From assembly GCA_947650365.1 (NCBI GenBank), contig CANTAL010000141.1, positions 186,001-250,000 on the forward strand: DNA of 64,000 nucleotides. Reading direction: 5' to 3'. The notes below the pieces were generated by a model. That model had not been told where the DNA came from. It made no database searches and saw only the letters and a list, made by a program, of their open reading frames with translations. The stretch is from Chamaelirium japonicum. Its lineage: Eukaryota > Streptophyta > Magnoliopsida > Liliales > Melanthiaceae. Position 1 is the stretch's first letter. The number at the start of each line of letters is the position of its first letter. Positions 40,361 to 52,659 of this stretch are shown here, one piece after another. The translations under genes were made by a program, and so were the position numbers.

Positions 40361-42759
40361 TTGGAAAATCTGTTGAGCATTGTGTCACCCACAGAGGATA
40401 TGGAGATAAAATCAGTTTTATCCAACTCCTTTTCAGTTTGTACTTCTGCTTCAGCTGATTTAGAACTGTCTGAGGCAAAAGAATTTATCACACGAATTCT
40501 AGCAGCTTTCCTATAAGCTTGCACTTCTGTTTGAGGGCCTTCAGTATTAGATCTTTTGATAGCCATGATATAGTTAGCATTAGCTTTGATTCGTAAATCC
40601 TGAAGAATTTCTTTTTCCTTCAAATCTTCTACTGCTTTTGTGTCATTTGAGTTGAGGTTTTGCTGCAGTTTATGCTTTGAGACCTCTATATCATCTCTTT
40701 CCACATCCAGACCATTACCAGGTATACTAGTAGAGATACCTACTGAGGAATACAAAAAACTGTCATCCACTATTGACCCCAATTCCTGATCCTGTAATTT
40801 TGGGACTTCATATTGAAGTTCAGAATCTGCCAGAATAGTAGCCTTAGCTGAATCCTGTAATTTTGGGACTTCATATTGAAGTTCAGAATCTGCCAGAATA
40901 GTAGCCTTAGCTGAATCTGCCAGAATAGTAGCCTTGGTTGAATCAGTAACACATAAGCTAGAGTTATGCTTTAGATTTTGCTCAAGTTCCTTAACAATAT
41001 CCCTTTTGGAATACTCTGTAGAACTGATAAACTTTTCAGATAGACTAGCAGAGATATCTATTGAAGGATTCAAAGAAATATCAGAATCTGCAACGGCAGT
41101 AACCTTATCTGAGTCAGAGATTAAAACACTGGAGTTAAGCTGTAGATTTTGCTCAGATTCCATAACAAAATCCATTTTTGAATTTTCTGTATAAAGGTTA
41201 GACTCTCCATCAGCTAGGATATTCAGCTCCTGGTTTCTGTGCTTATCAAAACCCTTAAATCCCTTTTCCTTGACAGATTTAAAATGAGTAGCTACCTCTT
41301 TTCCTTTCCCAACTGGTAACTTCATATTTGAGACAGCTACCGGATTAACTCTAGAGTGAATGACTTCAGCTTCATCTGCTTCCAGAACTGCAAAAGTATT
41401 GGATAGACTGATCCTTTGATTCTCATGTTGAGCTTTTGGAACCCAAGCTTTACCTTTTCCCACAGTCTTAACCTTTAGAATGGCATCAGGGCAATCCATA
41501 GATGCATGACCAATTTTTAGGCAATTTGAGCAAGAGGGGGGTCTCCATTCATAAACTACTTGCTGATCAAAAGCAAAAACTCCCTTGATGAAGACAGGAA
41601 TAGTATCAACAAGCTTTGAACCATTATTAACTTCCACACACAGTCTAGCAAATCTTGGTCTGATTTTCAGTTTCGTAAGCTCATCAATTCTGATAGGCTT
41701 ACCCAGGACACTTCCAATTTTACAAAAGCTCTCCCAGGCATAGAGCTCTAGAGGCAAATGAGATAATCTCACCCATATGGGAAAAGAATCAAACACTTTA
41801 CAGTCAAGTTTCATACCTGGCTTCCATTCCCAAAGAAATAAAGGTCTACCTTCATACTCCCAAGGCCCGAATTGTAAAATTCTTTGAAAATCAGCACAAT
41901 CTGAGAATTTGAAAATGATTAATCCATTTTCTAGAGGAGACATAGAGAAAGTACCTTTACATTTCCAGGTTTTTAACAGAAAATATTTGAGATTCTTGAA
42001 AAATGGTTTCTTCCCCATTAACTTTCCAATAAGACTGAAGCTCCATAGTTTTATTCCCTCATCAAGATCAGCTTGAGTAATATCAGCACCCCTTCTATCA
42101 TCCTCTAAGATTCTTGGCGGCAAGAATTTGAGAGTAGCAGGAGAAGGAGCAGTTTGAAATAAATCCTTCCAAGCTGAATGCCGATGAAGAACTAAATGCT
42201 CCGTGACTTGATCTGGGAGAGATGAAGATAGAGAGCTACGATCCACAGGGATACCTTTTGAAAGATCAGTGAATGATTGAACCAAAGGGGATGAAGACCC
42301 TTTAACTTGATCCACAGCCAACAGACCAAGAACAGGGCAATCTTGATGCTGAGCAGAAAATGCTTGAGAAAATCGCTTCTCCAATCCATCAATGGACTTC
42401 TCAACTGCTTTGGGCGAAAGAGATTTAGACAGGGAACCACAATTTGTAGAGATCCCCTGAGGGTGTGCAGAGAAAGAACTGATTGAAGAAGATGGATTGT
42501 CTTGAACTTGATCCACAGCCACCTGATCAAGAACTGAGCAATCTAGCTTTTGAGCAGAAGAAAATGACGAGGATCTCTGCTCCGAATCAATCTTACTGAA
42601 GCTCTCAGCAGAAGACCGAGTTGAAAAATCATCAGGGATGGATCTTGAGAGTGGAAGATGCTCTTCAGATCTAGAAGAAGGAAAATTCTTCAAGCCTCTG
42701 TTTTCCCGCGAATCGCCTGTTTTCCCAAAAACACTCTCTCTCCTCTCTCCTCTCTCCAT
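40357..42759 (-). CDS. LINE ORF1: gag-like RNA-binding protein with DUF4283 and CCHC zinc knuckle
   Basis: The open frame runs back to an ATG at 42804, but its first 15 codons lie in the target-site duplication and satellite-like filler. I therefore take the methionine at 42759, giving 800 residues. Residue numbers below count from 42804. Residues ~82-203 are a low-complexity Ser-rich region holding two diverged copies of a ~55-residue unit (DCSVLDQVAVDQV near 88, DCPVLGLLAVDQV near 155). Residues ~251-410 match the DUF4283 type (LWSFSLIGKLMG, FGPWEYEGRPLFLWEW, PIWVRLSHLP). A CX2CX4HX4C knuckle follows at C425, C428, H433, C438. The C-terminal ~350 residues are charged and repetitive, with an exact 21-residue duplication at 630-671. 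The protein likely coats LINE RNA in the ribonucleoprotein. The next methionine after the chosen start is at residue 263, inside DUF4283, so a later start is unlikely. An original start further upstream could have been lost. Confidence 0.9.
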   Translation of the reverse strand: MERGERRESVFGKTGDSRENRGLKNFPSSRSEEHLPLSRSIPDDFSTRSSAESFSKIDSEQRSSSFSSAQKLDCSVLDQVAVDQVQDNPSSSISSFSAHPQGISTNCGSLSKSLSPKAVEKSIDGLEKRFSQAFSAQHQDCPVLGLLAVDQVKGSSSPLVQSFTDLSKGIPVDRSSLSSSLPDQVTEHLVLHRHSAWKDLFQTAPSPATLKFLPPRILEDDRRGADITQADLDEGIKLWSFSLIGKLMGKKPFFKNLKYFLLKTWKCKGTFSMSPLENGLIIFKFSDCADFQRILQFGPWEYEGRPLFLWEWKPGMKLDCKVFDSFPIWVRLSHLPLELYAWESFCKIGSVLGKPIRIDELTKLKIRPRFARLCVEVNNGSKLVDTIPVFIKGVFAFDQQVVYEWRPPSCSNCLKIGHASMDCPDAILKVKTVGKGKAWVPKAQHENQRISLSNTFAVLEADEAEVIHSRVNPVAVSNMKLPVGKGKEVATHFKSVKEKGFKGFDKHRNQELNILADGESNLYTENSKMDFVMESEQNLQLNSSVLISDSDKVTAVADSDISLNPSIDISASLSEKFISSTEYSKRDIVKELEQNLKHNSSLCVTDSTKATILADSAKATILADSELQYEVPKLQDSAKATILADSELQYEVPKLQDQELGSIVDDSFLYSSVGISTSIPGNGLDVERDDIEVSKHKLQQNLNSNDTKAVEDLKEKEILQDLRIKANANYIMAIKRSNTEGPQTEVQAYRKAARIRVINSFASDSSKSAEAEVQTEKELDKTDFISISSVGDTMLNRFSK
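40791..40916 (-). repeat. Exact 63-bp tandem duplication within ORF1
   Basis: Two copies, 40791-40853 and 40854-40916, are identical over 63 bp and keep the reading frame, adding 21 residues (beginning DSAKATILADSELQ, ending VPKLQ). A further partial copy of the first ~27-30 bp with one or two changes follows at 40917-40945 (DSTKATILA). The perfect identity suggests a very young expansion in a disordered region. Related elements should show a length polymorphism here. Confidence 0.9.
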
Positions 42760-42763
42760 CAAA

Positions 42764-42792
42764 TACGATATACATTCGTACAATCCATTCTC
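42764..42792. other. Satellite-like filler at the LINE 5' junction
   Basis: Between the last LINE-like sequence (the CT-rich strip ending TCTCCATCAAAT) and the 5' target-site duplication lie about 29 bp. They contain TACATTCGTACAATCCATTC, which is satellite in R orientation but not the sequence expected by simple continuation of either flank. It is not part of the duplicated target. A likely origin is template switching onto nearby satellite DNA when the 5' end of the LINE cDNA was joined. Confidence 0.7.
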
Positions 42793-42807
42793 CGTACTAT
42801 CCATTCT
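42793..42807 (+). repeat. Target-site duplication, LINE 5' side
   Basis: Exact copy of 35568-35582. It is followed by AATTCCTTCG, the natural continuation of this satellite variant as seen in many copies elsewhere, for example near 1135 and 12625. Joining the outer flanks across the LINE therefore restores an ordinary satellite run. Confidence 0.88.
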
Positions 42808-45800
42808 AATTCCTTCGTACGATCCATTCTAATTCATTCGTACGATCCAATCTAATTCATTCGTACGATCCATTCTAATTCCTTCGTATGATCCATTCTA
42901 ATTCATTCGTACGATATGATTCATTCTAATTCATTCGTACGATTCATTCTAATTCAATCCATTCTAATTCATTCGTACGATCCATTCTAATTCATTCGTA
43001 CGATACATTCTAATTCATTCGTACGATTCATTCTAATTCAATCCATTCTATTTCATTCGTACGATCCATTCTTACTCATTCGTACGATCCATTCTAATTC
43101 ATTCGCACGAATGAATCCATTCTAATTGATTCGTATGATCCATTCTAATTCATTCGCAAGAATGTATCCATTCTAATTCATTCGTACGATCCATTCTATC
43201 TCATTCGTACAATCCATTCTATTTCATTCGTACGATCCATTCTAATTCATTCGTACGATCCATTCTAATTTATTCGTACGATCCATTCTAATTCATTCGT
43301 ACGATCCATTCTAATTCATTCGCACGATCCATTCTAATTCATTAATACGATCCATTCTAATTCATTCGCACGATCCATTCTTATTCATTCACACTCATAC
43401 GATCCATTCTAATTCATTCGCACGAATGTATCCTTTCTAATTCATTCGTACGATCCATTCTAATTCATTCGCACAATCTATTCTAATTCATTCGAACGAT
43501 CCATTCTAATTCATTCGTACGATCCATTCTAATTCATTCGTACGATCCATTCTAATTCATTCGCACGATCCATTCTAATTCATTCGCACGATCCATTCTA
43601 ATTCATTCGTACGATCCATTCTAATTCATTTATACGATCCAATCTAATTCATTCATACCATCCATTCTAATTCTTTCGCACGAATGTATCCATTCTAATT
43701 CATTCGTACGATCCATTCTAATTCATTAGCACGAAAAAACACGATCCACTCACATACGAATAAATTAGAATGAATTAGAATGGATTGTGTGAAGGAATTA
43801 GAATGGATCGTATGAATGACTTAGAATGGATCGTGTGAATGAATTAGAATGGATCGTGCGAATGAATTAGAATATGGATCGTACGAAGGAATTAGAATGG
43901 ATCGTACGAAAGAATTCGAATGTATCCTTTCTAATTCATTCATACGATCCATTCTAATTCCTTCGTACGATCCATTCTAATTCATTCGTACGATCCATTC
44001 TAATTCATTCGCACTATCCATTCTAATTCATTCGTACGATCCATTCTAATTCGTGCGAATCCATTCTATTTCATTCGTACGATCCATTCTAATTCATTCG
44101 CACGATCCATTCTAATTAATTCATACGATCCATTCTATTTCATTCGTACGATTCATTCTAATTCATTCGCACGATCCATTCTAATTCATTCATACGATCC
44201 ATTCTAATTCATTCGTACGAGCCATTCTAATTCATTCGTACGAATGAATTAGAATGGATTGAATTAGAATGAATCGTACGAATGAATTAGAATGGATCGT
44301 ACGAATGAATTAGAATGGATCGTACGAATGAATTAGAATGGATTGAATTAGAATGAATCGTACGAATGAATTAGAATGAATCATACCGTACGAATGAATT
44401 AGAATGGATCATACGAAGGAATTAGAATGGATCGTACGAATGAATTAGAATGGATCGTAGGAAGGAATTAGAATGGATCGTACGAAGGAATTAGAATGGA
44501 TAGTACGAATGAATTAGAATGGATACCTTCGTGCAAATGAATTAGAATGGATCGTACGAATGAGTAAGAATGGATCGTACGAATGAAATAGAATGGATCG
44601 TGCGAATGAATTAGAATGGATCGTACGAATGAATTAGAATAGATTGTGCGAATGAATTAGAATGGATCGTACGAATGAATTAGACTGGATCATACAAATG
44701 AATTAGAATGGATCGTATGAATGAATTAGAATGGATCGTGCGAATGAATTAGAATGGATCGTACGAATGAAATAGAATGGATTCGCACGAATGTATCCAT
44801 TCTAATTCATTCGTACGATCCATTCGAATTCATTCGTACAATCCATTCTAATTCATTCACACGATCCATTCGCATTCACTCAAACGATCCATTCTAATTC
44901 ATTCATATGATCCATTCTAATTCATTCGCACGAATGTATCCATTCTAATTCATTCGTACGATCCATTCTAATTCATTTGTACGAATGTATCCACTCTAAT
45001 TCATTCATACGATCCATTCTAATTCATTCGCACGAATGTATCCATTCCAATTAATTCGTATGATCCATTCTAATTCATTCGCACAATCTATTCTAATTCA
45101 TTCGTACGATCAATTCTAATTCATTAGCATGATCCATTCTAATTCATTCGTACGATCTATTCTATTTCATTCGTACAATCCATTCTTACTCAATCGTATG
45201 ATCCATTCTAATCCATTCGCACAATCTATTCTAATTCATTCGTACGATCCATTCTATTTCATTCGTACGATCCATTCTAATTCATACGATCCATTCTATT
45301 TCATTCATACGATCCATTTTAATTCATTCACACGATCCATTCTAATTCATTCATACGATCCATTCTAATACATTCGTACGATCCATTCTAATTTCTTCGT
45401 ATGATCTATTCTAATTCCTTCGTACGATCCATTCTAATTCTTTCGTACGATCCATTCAAATTCATTCGCACGAATCTATCCATTCTAATTCATTCGTACG
45501 ATCCATTCTAATTCATTCGCACGATCCATTCTAATTCATTAATACGATCCAATCTAATTCATTCATATGATCTATTCTAATTCATTCGCACGAATATATC
45601 CTTTCTAATTCATTCGTACGATCCATTCTAATTCATTCGCACAATCTATTCTAATTCATTAGTACGATCCATTCTAATTAGAATAGATTGTATGAATTAG
45701 AATGGTTCGTATGAATGAATTAGAATAGATCGTACGAATGAATTAGAATGGATCGTATGAATGAATTAGATTGTGCGAATGAATTAGAATGGATACATTC

Positions 45801-47716
45801 GTGCGAATGAATTAGATTGGATCGTATGCATGAATTAGAATGGATCGTGCGAATGAATTAGAATAGATTGTGCGAATGAATTAGAATGGATCGTACGAAT
45901 GAATTAGAATGGATCGTACGAATGAATTAGAATGGATCGTACGAATGAATTAGAATGGATACATTCGTGCGAAAGAATTAGAATAGATCGTATGAATGAA
46001 TTAGAATGGATCGTATGAATGAAATAGAATGGATCGTACGATTGAATTAGAATGGATCGTGCGAATGAATTAGAATGGATCGTACGAAGGAATTAGAATG
46101 GATCGTACGAATGAATTAGAATTAGAATGAATAGTACGAATGAATTAGAATGGATCGTACGAATGAATTAGAATGGATCGTACAAATGAATTAGAATGGA
46201 TCGTACGAATGAATTAGAATGGATTGAATTAGAATGAATCGTAGGAATGAATTAGAATGAATCATACCGTACGAATGAATTAGAATGGATCATACGAAGG
46301 AATTAGAATGGATCGTACGAATGAATTAGAATGGATCGTACGAATGAATTAGAATGGATCGTATGAATGAATTAGAATGGATCATGCGAATGAATTAGAA
46401 TGGATCGTACGAATGAAATAGAATGGATTCGCACGAATGTATCCATTCTAATTCATTCGTACGATCCATTCTAATTCATTCGTACAATCCATTCTAATTC
46501 ATTCGCACGATCCATTCGCATTCACTCAAACGACCCATTCTAATTCATAAGTACGATCCATTCTAATTCATTCAAACGATCCATTCTAATTCATTCGTAC
46601 GATCCATTCTAATTCATTCGCACGAATGTATCCATTCTAATTCATTCGTACGATCCATTCTAATTCATTTGTACGAATGTATCCATTCTAATTCATTCGT
46701 ACGATCCATTCTAATTCATTTGTACGAATGTATCCTTTCTAATTCATTTGTAAGATCCATTCTAATTCATTCGCACAATCTATTCTAATTCATTAGTACG
46801 ATCCATTCTAATTCATTCGTACGATCCATTCTAATTCATTCATACGATCCATTCTAATTCATTCGTACGATCCATTCTAATTCATTCATACGATCCATTC
46901 TAATTCATTCGCACAATCTATTCTAATACATTCATACGATCCATTCTAATTCATTCATACGATCCATTCTAATTCATTTGTACGAATGAATTAGAATGAA
47001 TCATACCGTACGAATGAATTAGAATGGATCATACGAAGGAATTAGAAAGGATCGTACGAATGAATTAGAATGGATCGTACGAATGAATTAGAATGGATCG
47101 TACGAAGGAATTAGAATGGATCGTACGAAGGAATTAGAATGGATTGTACGAATGAATTAGAATGGATACCTTCGTGCAAATGAATTAGGATGGATCGTAC
47201 GAATGAGTAAGAATGGATCGTACGAATGAAATAGATTGGATCGTATGAATGAATTAGAATGGATCGTGCGAATGAATTAGAATGGATCGTACGAATGAAT
47301 TAGAATGGATACATTCGTGCGAATGAATTAGAATGGATCGTATGAATGAATTAGAATCGATCGTACGAATGAATTAGAATGGATCCTGCGAATGAATTAG
47401 AATGGATCGTGCGAATGAATTAGAATAAATTGTGCGAATGGATTAGAATGGATCATACGATTGAGTAAGAAAGGATTGTACGAATGAAATAGAATAGATC
47501 GTATGAATGAATTAGAATGGATCGTATGAATGAATTAGAATGGATCGTTCGAATGAATTAGAATAGATTATGCGAATGAATTAGAATGGATCGTACGAAT
47601 GAATTAGAATGGATCGTGCGAATAAATTAGAATGGATCGTATGAATGAATTAGAATGGATCGTGCGAATGAATTAGAATATGGATCGTACGAAGGAATTA
47701 GAATGGATCGTACGAC
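42808..47716 (-). repeat. Right arm of the inverted duplication, distal part (satellite)
   Basis: Blocks: R 42808-43762, F 43763-43917, R 43920-44243, F 44244-44785, R 44795-45678, F 45679-46428, R 46440-46983, F 46984-47716. They mirror the left arm from ~23585 out to ~18660. Block lengths pair closely: F 46984-47716 (~732) with R 18669-19390 (~721), R 46440-46983 (~543) with F 19391-19938 (~547), and F 45679-46428 (~749) with R 19945-20690 (~745). The unusual junction with a run of six A (43732-43775) is the reverse complement of 22600-22645 over more than 50 bp. No gene was seen. Confidence 0.87.
44785..45660 (+). repeat. Higher-order R module, copy in the right arm
   Basis: The ordered variants CATTCGCATTCACTCAAACG, TTTGTACGAATGTATCCACTC, a TATCCATTCCAATT monomer, ATTAGCATGATCC, CTCAATCGTATGATCC, and a final TTCAAATTCATTCGCACG also occur at ~58300-59100 and ~60405-61280. 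Reverse-complemented, they occur in the left arm at ~20700-21585. Four copies of a ~0.8-0.9 kb module are thus present in the window. Confidence 0.78.
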
Positions 47717-50700
47717 TGAATTCGAATGTATCCTTTCTAATTCATTCGTACGATCCATTCTAATTCATTCCCACGATCCATTCTAATTCATTCGCACGAT
47801 CCATTCTAATTCATTCATACAATCCATTCTAATTCTTTTGCACGAATGTATCCATTCTAATTCATTCGTACGATCCATTCTAATTCATTCGTACAATCCA
47901 TTCTAATTCATTCGCACAATCCATTCTAATTCATTCACACTCATACGATCCATTCTAATTCATTCGCACGAATGTATCCTTTCTAATTCATTCGTACGAT
48001 CCATTCTAATTCATTCGCACAATCTATTCTAATTCATTCGAACGATCCATTCTGAGTCATTCGTACGATCCATTCTAATTCATTCGTACGATCCATTCTA
48101 ATTCATTCGCACGATCCATTCTATTTCATTCATACGATCCATTCTAATTCATTCGCACGAATGTATCCATTCCAATTCATTCGTACGATCCATTCTAATT
48201 CATTCACACCATCTATTCTATATCATTCGTACGATCAATTCTAATTCATTCGCACGTATCCATTCTAATTCTTTCATATCATCCATTCTATTTCATTCGT
48301 ACGATCCATTCTATTTCATTCGTACGATCCATTCTTACTCATTCGTATGATCCATTCTAATTCATTCGTACGATCCATTCTAATTCATTCGCACAATCTA
48401 TACGTTCCATTCTAATTCATTCGTAAGATCCATTCTAATTCATTCGCACGATCCATTCTAATTCATTAATACGATCCAATCTAATTCATTCGTATGATCC
48501 ATTCTAATTCATTCGTACGAATGTATCTACTCTAATTCATTCATACGATCCATTCTAATTCATTCGTACGAATGGATTGTACGAATGAGTGAATGCGAAT
48601 GTATCCATTCTAATTGATACGCACGATCCATTCTATTTCATTCGTATGATCCATTCTTACTCATTCGTACGATCCAATCTAATTCATTCATACGATCCAT
48701 TCTACGATCCATTCTAATTCATTCGCACGATCCATTCAAATTCATTCGTACCATCCATTCTAATTCATTCGTTCGATTCATTCTAATTCAATCCATTCTA
48801 ATTCATTCGTACGATCCATTCTTACTCATTCGTACGATCCATTCTAATTCATTCATACGATCCAATCTAATTCATTCATACGATCCATTCAAATTCATTA
48901 ATACGATCCACGTACGAATGAATTAGAATGGATTGAATTAGAATGAATCTTACGAATGAATTAGAATGGATCGTACGAATGAATTAGAATGGATTGAATT
49001 AGAATGAATCGTACGAATGAATTAGAATGAATCATGCCGTACGAATGAATTAGAATGGATCATACGAAGGAATTAGAATGGATAGAGCGAATGAATTAGA
49101 ATGAATCGTACGAATGAATTAGAATGGATCGTATGAATGAATTAGAATGGATCGTACGAATGAATTAGAATAGATTGTGCGAATGAATTAGAATGGATCG
49201 TACGAATGAATTAGAATGGATCGTACGAATGAATTAGAATGAATCGTACGAATGAATTAGAATGGATCGTGCGAATGAATTAGAATGGATCGTACGAATG
49301 AATTAGAATAGATTGTACGAATGAATTAGAATGGATCGTACGAATGAATTAGAATGGATCGTACGAATGAATTAGAATGGATCGTATGAATGAATTAGAA
49401 TGGATCGTGCGAATGAATTAGAATAGATTGTGCGAATGAATTAGAATGGATCGTGTGAATGAATTAGAATGGATACATTCGTGCGAATGAATTAGAATGG
49501 ATCGTATGAGTGTGAATGAATTAGAATGGATCGTGCGAATGAATTAGAATGGATCGTACTAATGAATTAGAATGGATCGTGCGAATGAATTAGAATGGAT
49601 CGTACGAATGAGTAAGAATGGATCGTGCGAATGAATTAGAATGGATCATATGAATGAATTAGAATGGATCGTATGAATGAATTAGAATGGATCGTGCAAA
49701 TAAATTAGAATGGATCGTATGAATGAATTAGAATAGATTGTGCGAATGAATTAGAATGGATCGTACGAATGAATTAGAATGGATACATTCGTGCGAATGA
49801 ATTAGAATGGATCGTATGAATGAATTAGAATCGATCGTACGAATGAATTAGAATGGATCATGCGAATGAATTAGAATGGATCGTGCGAATGAATTAGAAT
49901 GGATCGTACGAATGAAATAGAATGGATTGTACGAATGAGATAGAATGGATCGTACGAATGAATTAGAATGGATACATTCATGCGAATGAATTAGAATGGA
50001 TCATACGAATGAATTAGAATGGATTCATTCGTGCGAATGAATTAGAATGGATCGTATGAATTAGAATGGATACATTCGTGCGAATCCGTTCTATTTCATT
50101 CGTACGATCCATTCTAATTCATTCGCACGATCCATTCTAATTCATTCCTACGATCCATTCTAATTCATTCGCACGATCCATTCTAATTCATTCATACGAT
50201 CCATTCTAATTCATTCGTATGATCCATTCTAATTAATTCGCACAATCTATTCTAATTCATTCGTACGATCCATTCTAATTCATTCGCACGATCCATTCTA
50301 ATTCATTCATACGATCCATTCTATTTCATTCGTACGATCCATTCTTACTCATCCGTACGATCCATTCTAATTCATTTGCACGAAGGTATCCATTCTAATT
50401 CATTCATACTATCCATTCTAATTCCTTCGTACGATCCATTCTAATTCCTTCGTACGATCCAATATAATTCATTCGTACGATTCATTCTAATTCAATCCAT
50501 TCTAATTCATTCGTACGATCCATTCTTACTCATTCGTACGATCCATTCTAATTCATTCACACGAATGAATCCATTCTAATTCATTCGTATGATCCATTCA
50601 AATTCATTAGCATGAATGTATCCATTCTAATTCATTCGTACGATCCATTCTATCTCATTCGTACAATCCATTCTATTTCATTCGCACAATCTATTCTAAT

Positions 50701-51359
50701 TCATTCATACGATCCATTCTAATTTATTCGCACGATCCATTCTAATTCATTCATACGATCCATTCTAATTCATTCATACGATCCGTTCTAATTCATTCGT
50801 ACGATCCATTCTAATTCATTCATACGATCCATTCTAATTCATTCATACGATCCATTCTAATTCATTCGTACGATCCATTCTAATTCATTCGCACAATCTA
50901 TTCTAATTCATTCGTACGATCCATTCTAATTCATTCGCACAATCTATTCTAATTCATTCGTACGATCCATTCTAATTCATTCACACGATCCATTCTAATT
51001 CATTCATACGATCCATTCTATTTCATTCGTACGATCCATTCTTATTCATTCGTATGATCCATTCTAATTCATTTGCACGAAGGTATCCATTCTAATTCAT
51101 TCGTACTATCCATTCTAATTCCTTCGTACGATACATTCTAATTCCTTCGTACGATCCATTCTAATCCATTCGTATGATCCATTCTAATTCATTCGTATGA
51201 TCCATTCTAATTCATTCGCACGATCCATTCTAATTCATTCGCACGATCCATTCTAATTCATTAGCACGATCCATTCTAATTCATTCGTACGATCCATTCT
51301 AATTCATTTATACGATCCAATCTAATTCATTCATACGATCCATTCTATTTCATTCATAC

Positions 51360-52160
51360 GATCGTATAAATGAATTAGAATGGATCGTATGAATGAATTA
51401 GAATGGATCGTGCGAATGAATTAAAATGGATCGTATGAATGAAATAGAATGGATCGTATGAATTAGAATGGATCGTACGAATGAAATAGAATGGATCGTA
51501 CGAATGAATTAGAATAGATTGTGCGAATGGATTAGAATGGATCATACGATTGAGTAAGAATGGATTGTACGAATGAAATAGAATAGATCGTACGAATGAA
51601 TTAGAATGGATCGTGCGAATGAATTAGAATGGATCGTGCGAATGAATTAGAATGGATCGTACGAATGAATTAGAATGGATCCTATGAATGAATTAGAATG
51701 GATCGTAGTAATGAATTAGAATGGATCCTACGAATGAATTAGAATAGATCGTGCGAATGAATTAGAATAGATCTGGATCGTGTATCCATTCTAATTCATT
51801 CGTACGACCCATTCTAATTCATTCGCACGATCCATTCTAATTCATTCGTACGAGCTAATCTATTTCATTCGTACAATCCATTCTAATTCATTCATACGAT
51901 CCAATATAATTCATTCATACGATCCATTCTAATTCATTCGTACGATCTATTCTATTTCATTCATACGATCCATTCTAATTCGTTTGTACGATCCTTTCTA
52001 ATTCCTTCGTACGATCCATTCTATTTCATTCGTATGACCCATTCTAATTCATAAGTACGATCCATTCTAATTCATTCAAACGATCCATTCTAATTCATTC
52101 GCACGATCCATTCTAATTCATTCATACGATCCAATCTAATTCATTCATACGATCCATTCT
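51360..52160 (+). repeat. Direct duplicate of 62165-63430, shorter form
   Basis: The F part, 51366-51782, matches 62166-62590, including the short TATGAATTAGAATGG monomer, GATTGAGTAAG, GTAGTAATG and GGATCCTACG. Both end in the unusual switch GATCTGGATCGTGTATCC. After the switch, 51785-51840 matches 62597-62650. The segment 51890-52160 then matches 63130-63430 (CTAATTCGTTTGTACG, TATGACCCATTC, TTCATAAGTACG). The second copy has extra sequence between these parts, so one copy was internally deleted or the other expanded. Confidence 0.75.
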
Positions 52161-52659
52161 AATTCATTCGCACGAATGCATCCATTCTAATTCATTCGCA
52201 CGATCCATTCTAATTCATTCATACAATCCATTCTAATTCTTTTGCACGAATGTATCCATTCTAATTCATTCGTACGCGAATGAATTAGAATGGATCGTAC
52301 GAATGAGTAAGAATGGATCGTACGAATGAAATAGAATGGATCGTACGGATGAATTAGAATGGATCGTACGAATGAATTAGAACGGATCGTACGAATGAGT
52401 AAGAATGGATCGTACGAATGAAATAGAATGGATCGTACGGATGAATTAGAATGGATCGTGCGAATGAATTAGAATGGATCGTACGAATGAGTAAGAATGG
52501 ATCGTATGAATGAATTAGAATGGATCGTGCGAATAAATTAGAATGGATCAAACGAATGAATTAGAATGGATCATACGAATGAATTAGAATGGATCGTATG
52601 AATGAATTAGAATGGATCGTGCGAATGAATTAGAATGGATTATATGAATGAAATAGAAT

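Larger units (their letters stand above)
35582..42792 (-). mobile_element. LINE (L1-clade, RNase H-bearing) non-LTR retrotransposon
   Basis: The only non-satellite DNA in the window. Read on the - strand it has a very short leader, ORF1 (gag-like), a four-base ATGA overlap, ORF2 (endonuclease, reverse transcriptase, zf-RVT), an in-frame TAA, an RNase H domain, a ~620-bp 3' UTR and a short poly(A). A 14-15 bp target-site duplication flanks it. There are no LTRs and no integrase. This layout is typical of plant L1-like LINEs, with RNase H at the ORF2 C-terminus. It is nearly full length. The 5' end may be slightly truncated because almost no 5' UTR remains before the first plausible ORF1 methionine. 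Recognisable LINE sequence stops near 42763; the last ~29 bp are satellite-like filler. The element is probably non-autonomous for RNase H because of the stop codon, unless that stop is read through. Confidence 0.96.

Noticed and set aside
35582..42792. LTR retrotransposon or endogenous pararetrovirus
   Set aside because: No terminal repeats, integrase, protease or movement-protein motifs are present. The APE-type endonuclease, poly(A) end and target-site duplication are LINE features.
42760..42804. The upstream ATG at 42804 as the ORF1 start
   Set aside because: It lies in the target-site duplication, so it belongs to the host satellite. The first 15 codons are duplication and filler, not LINE sequence.
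40770..42855. Short open frames overlapping ORF1 (40770-40952, 40934-41194, 42192-42530, 42638-42832, 42658-42855)
   Set aside because: They are shadows of ORF1; the last two also run into the satellite.
18660..47716. Foldback or MITE transposon with long terminal inverted repeats
   Set aside because: The arms consist of the same satellite as their surroundings. I found no transposase, no defined termini and no target-site duplication at the arm ends.
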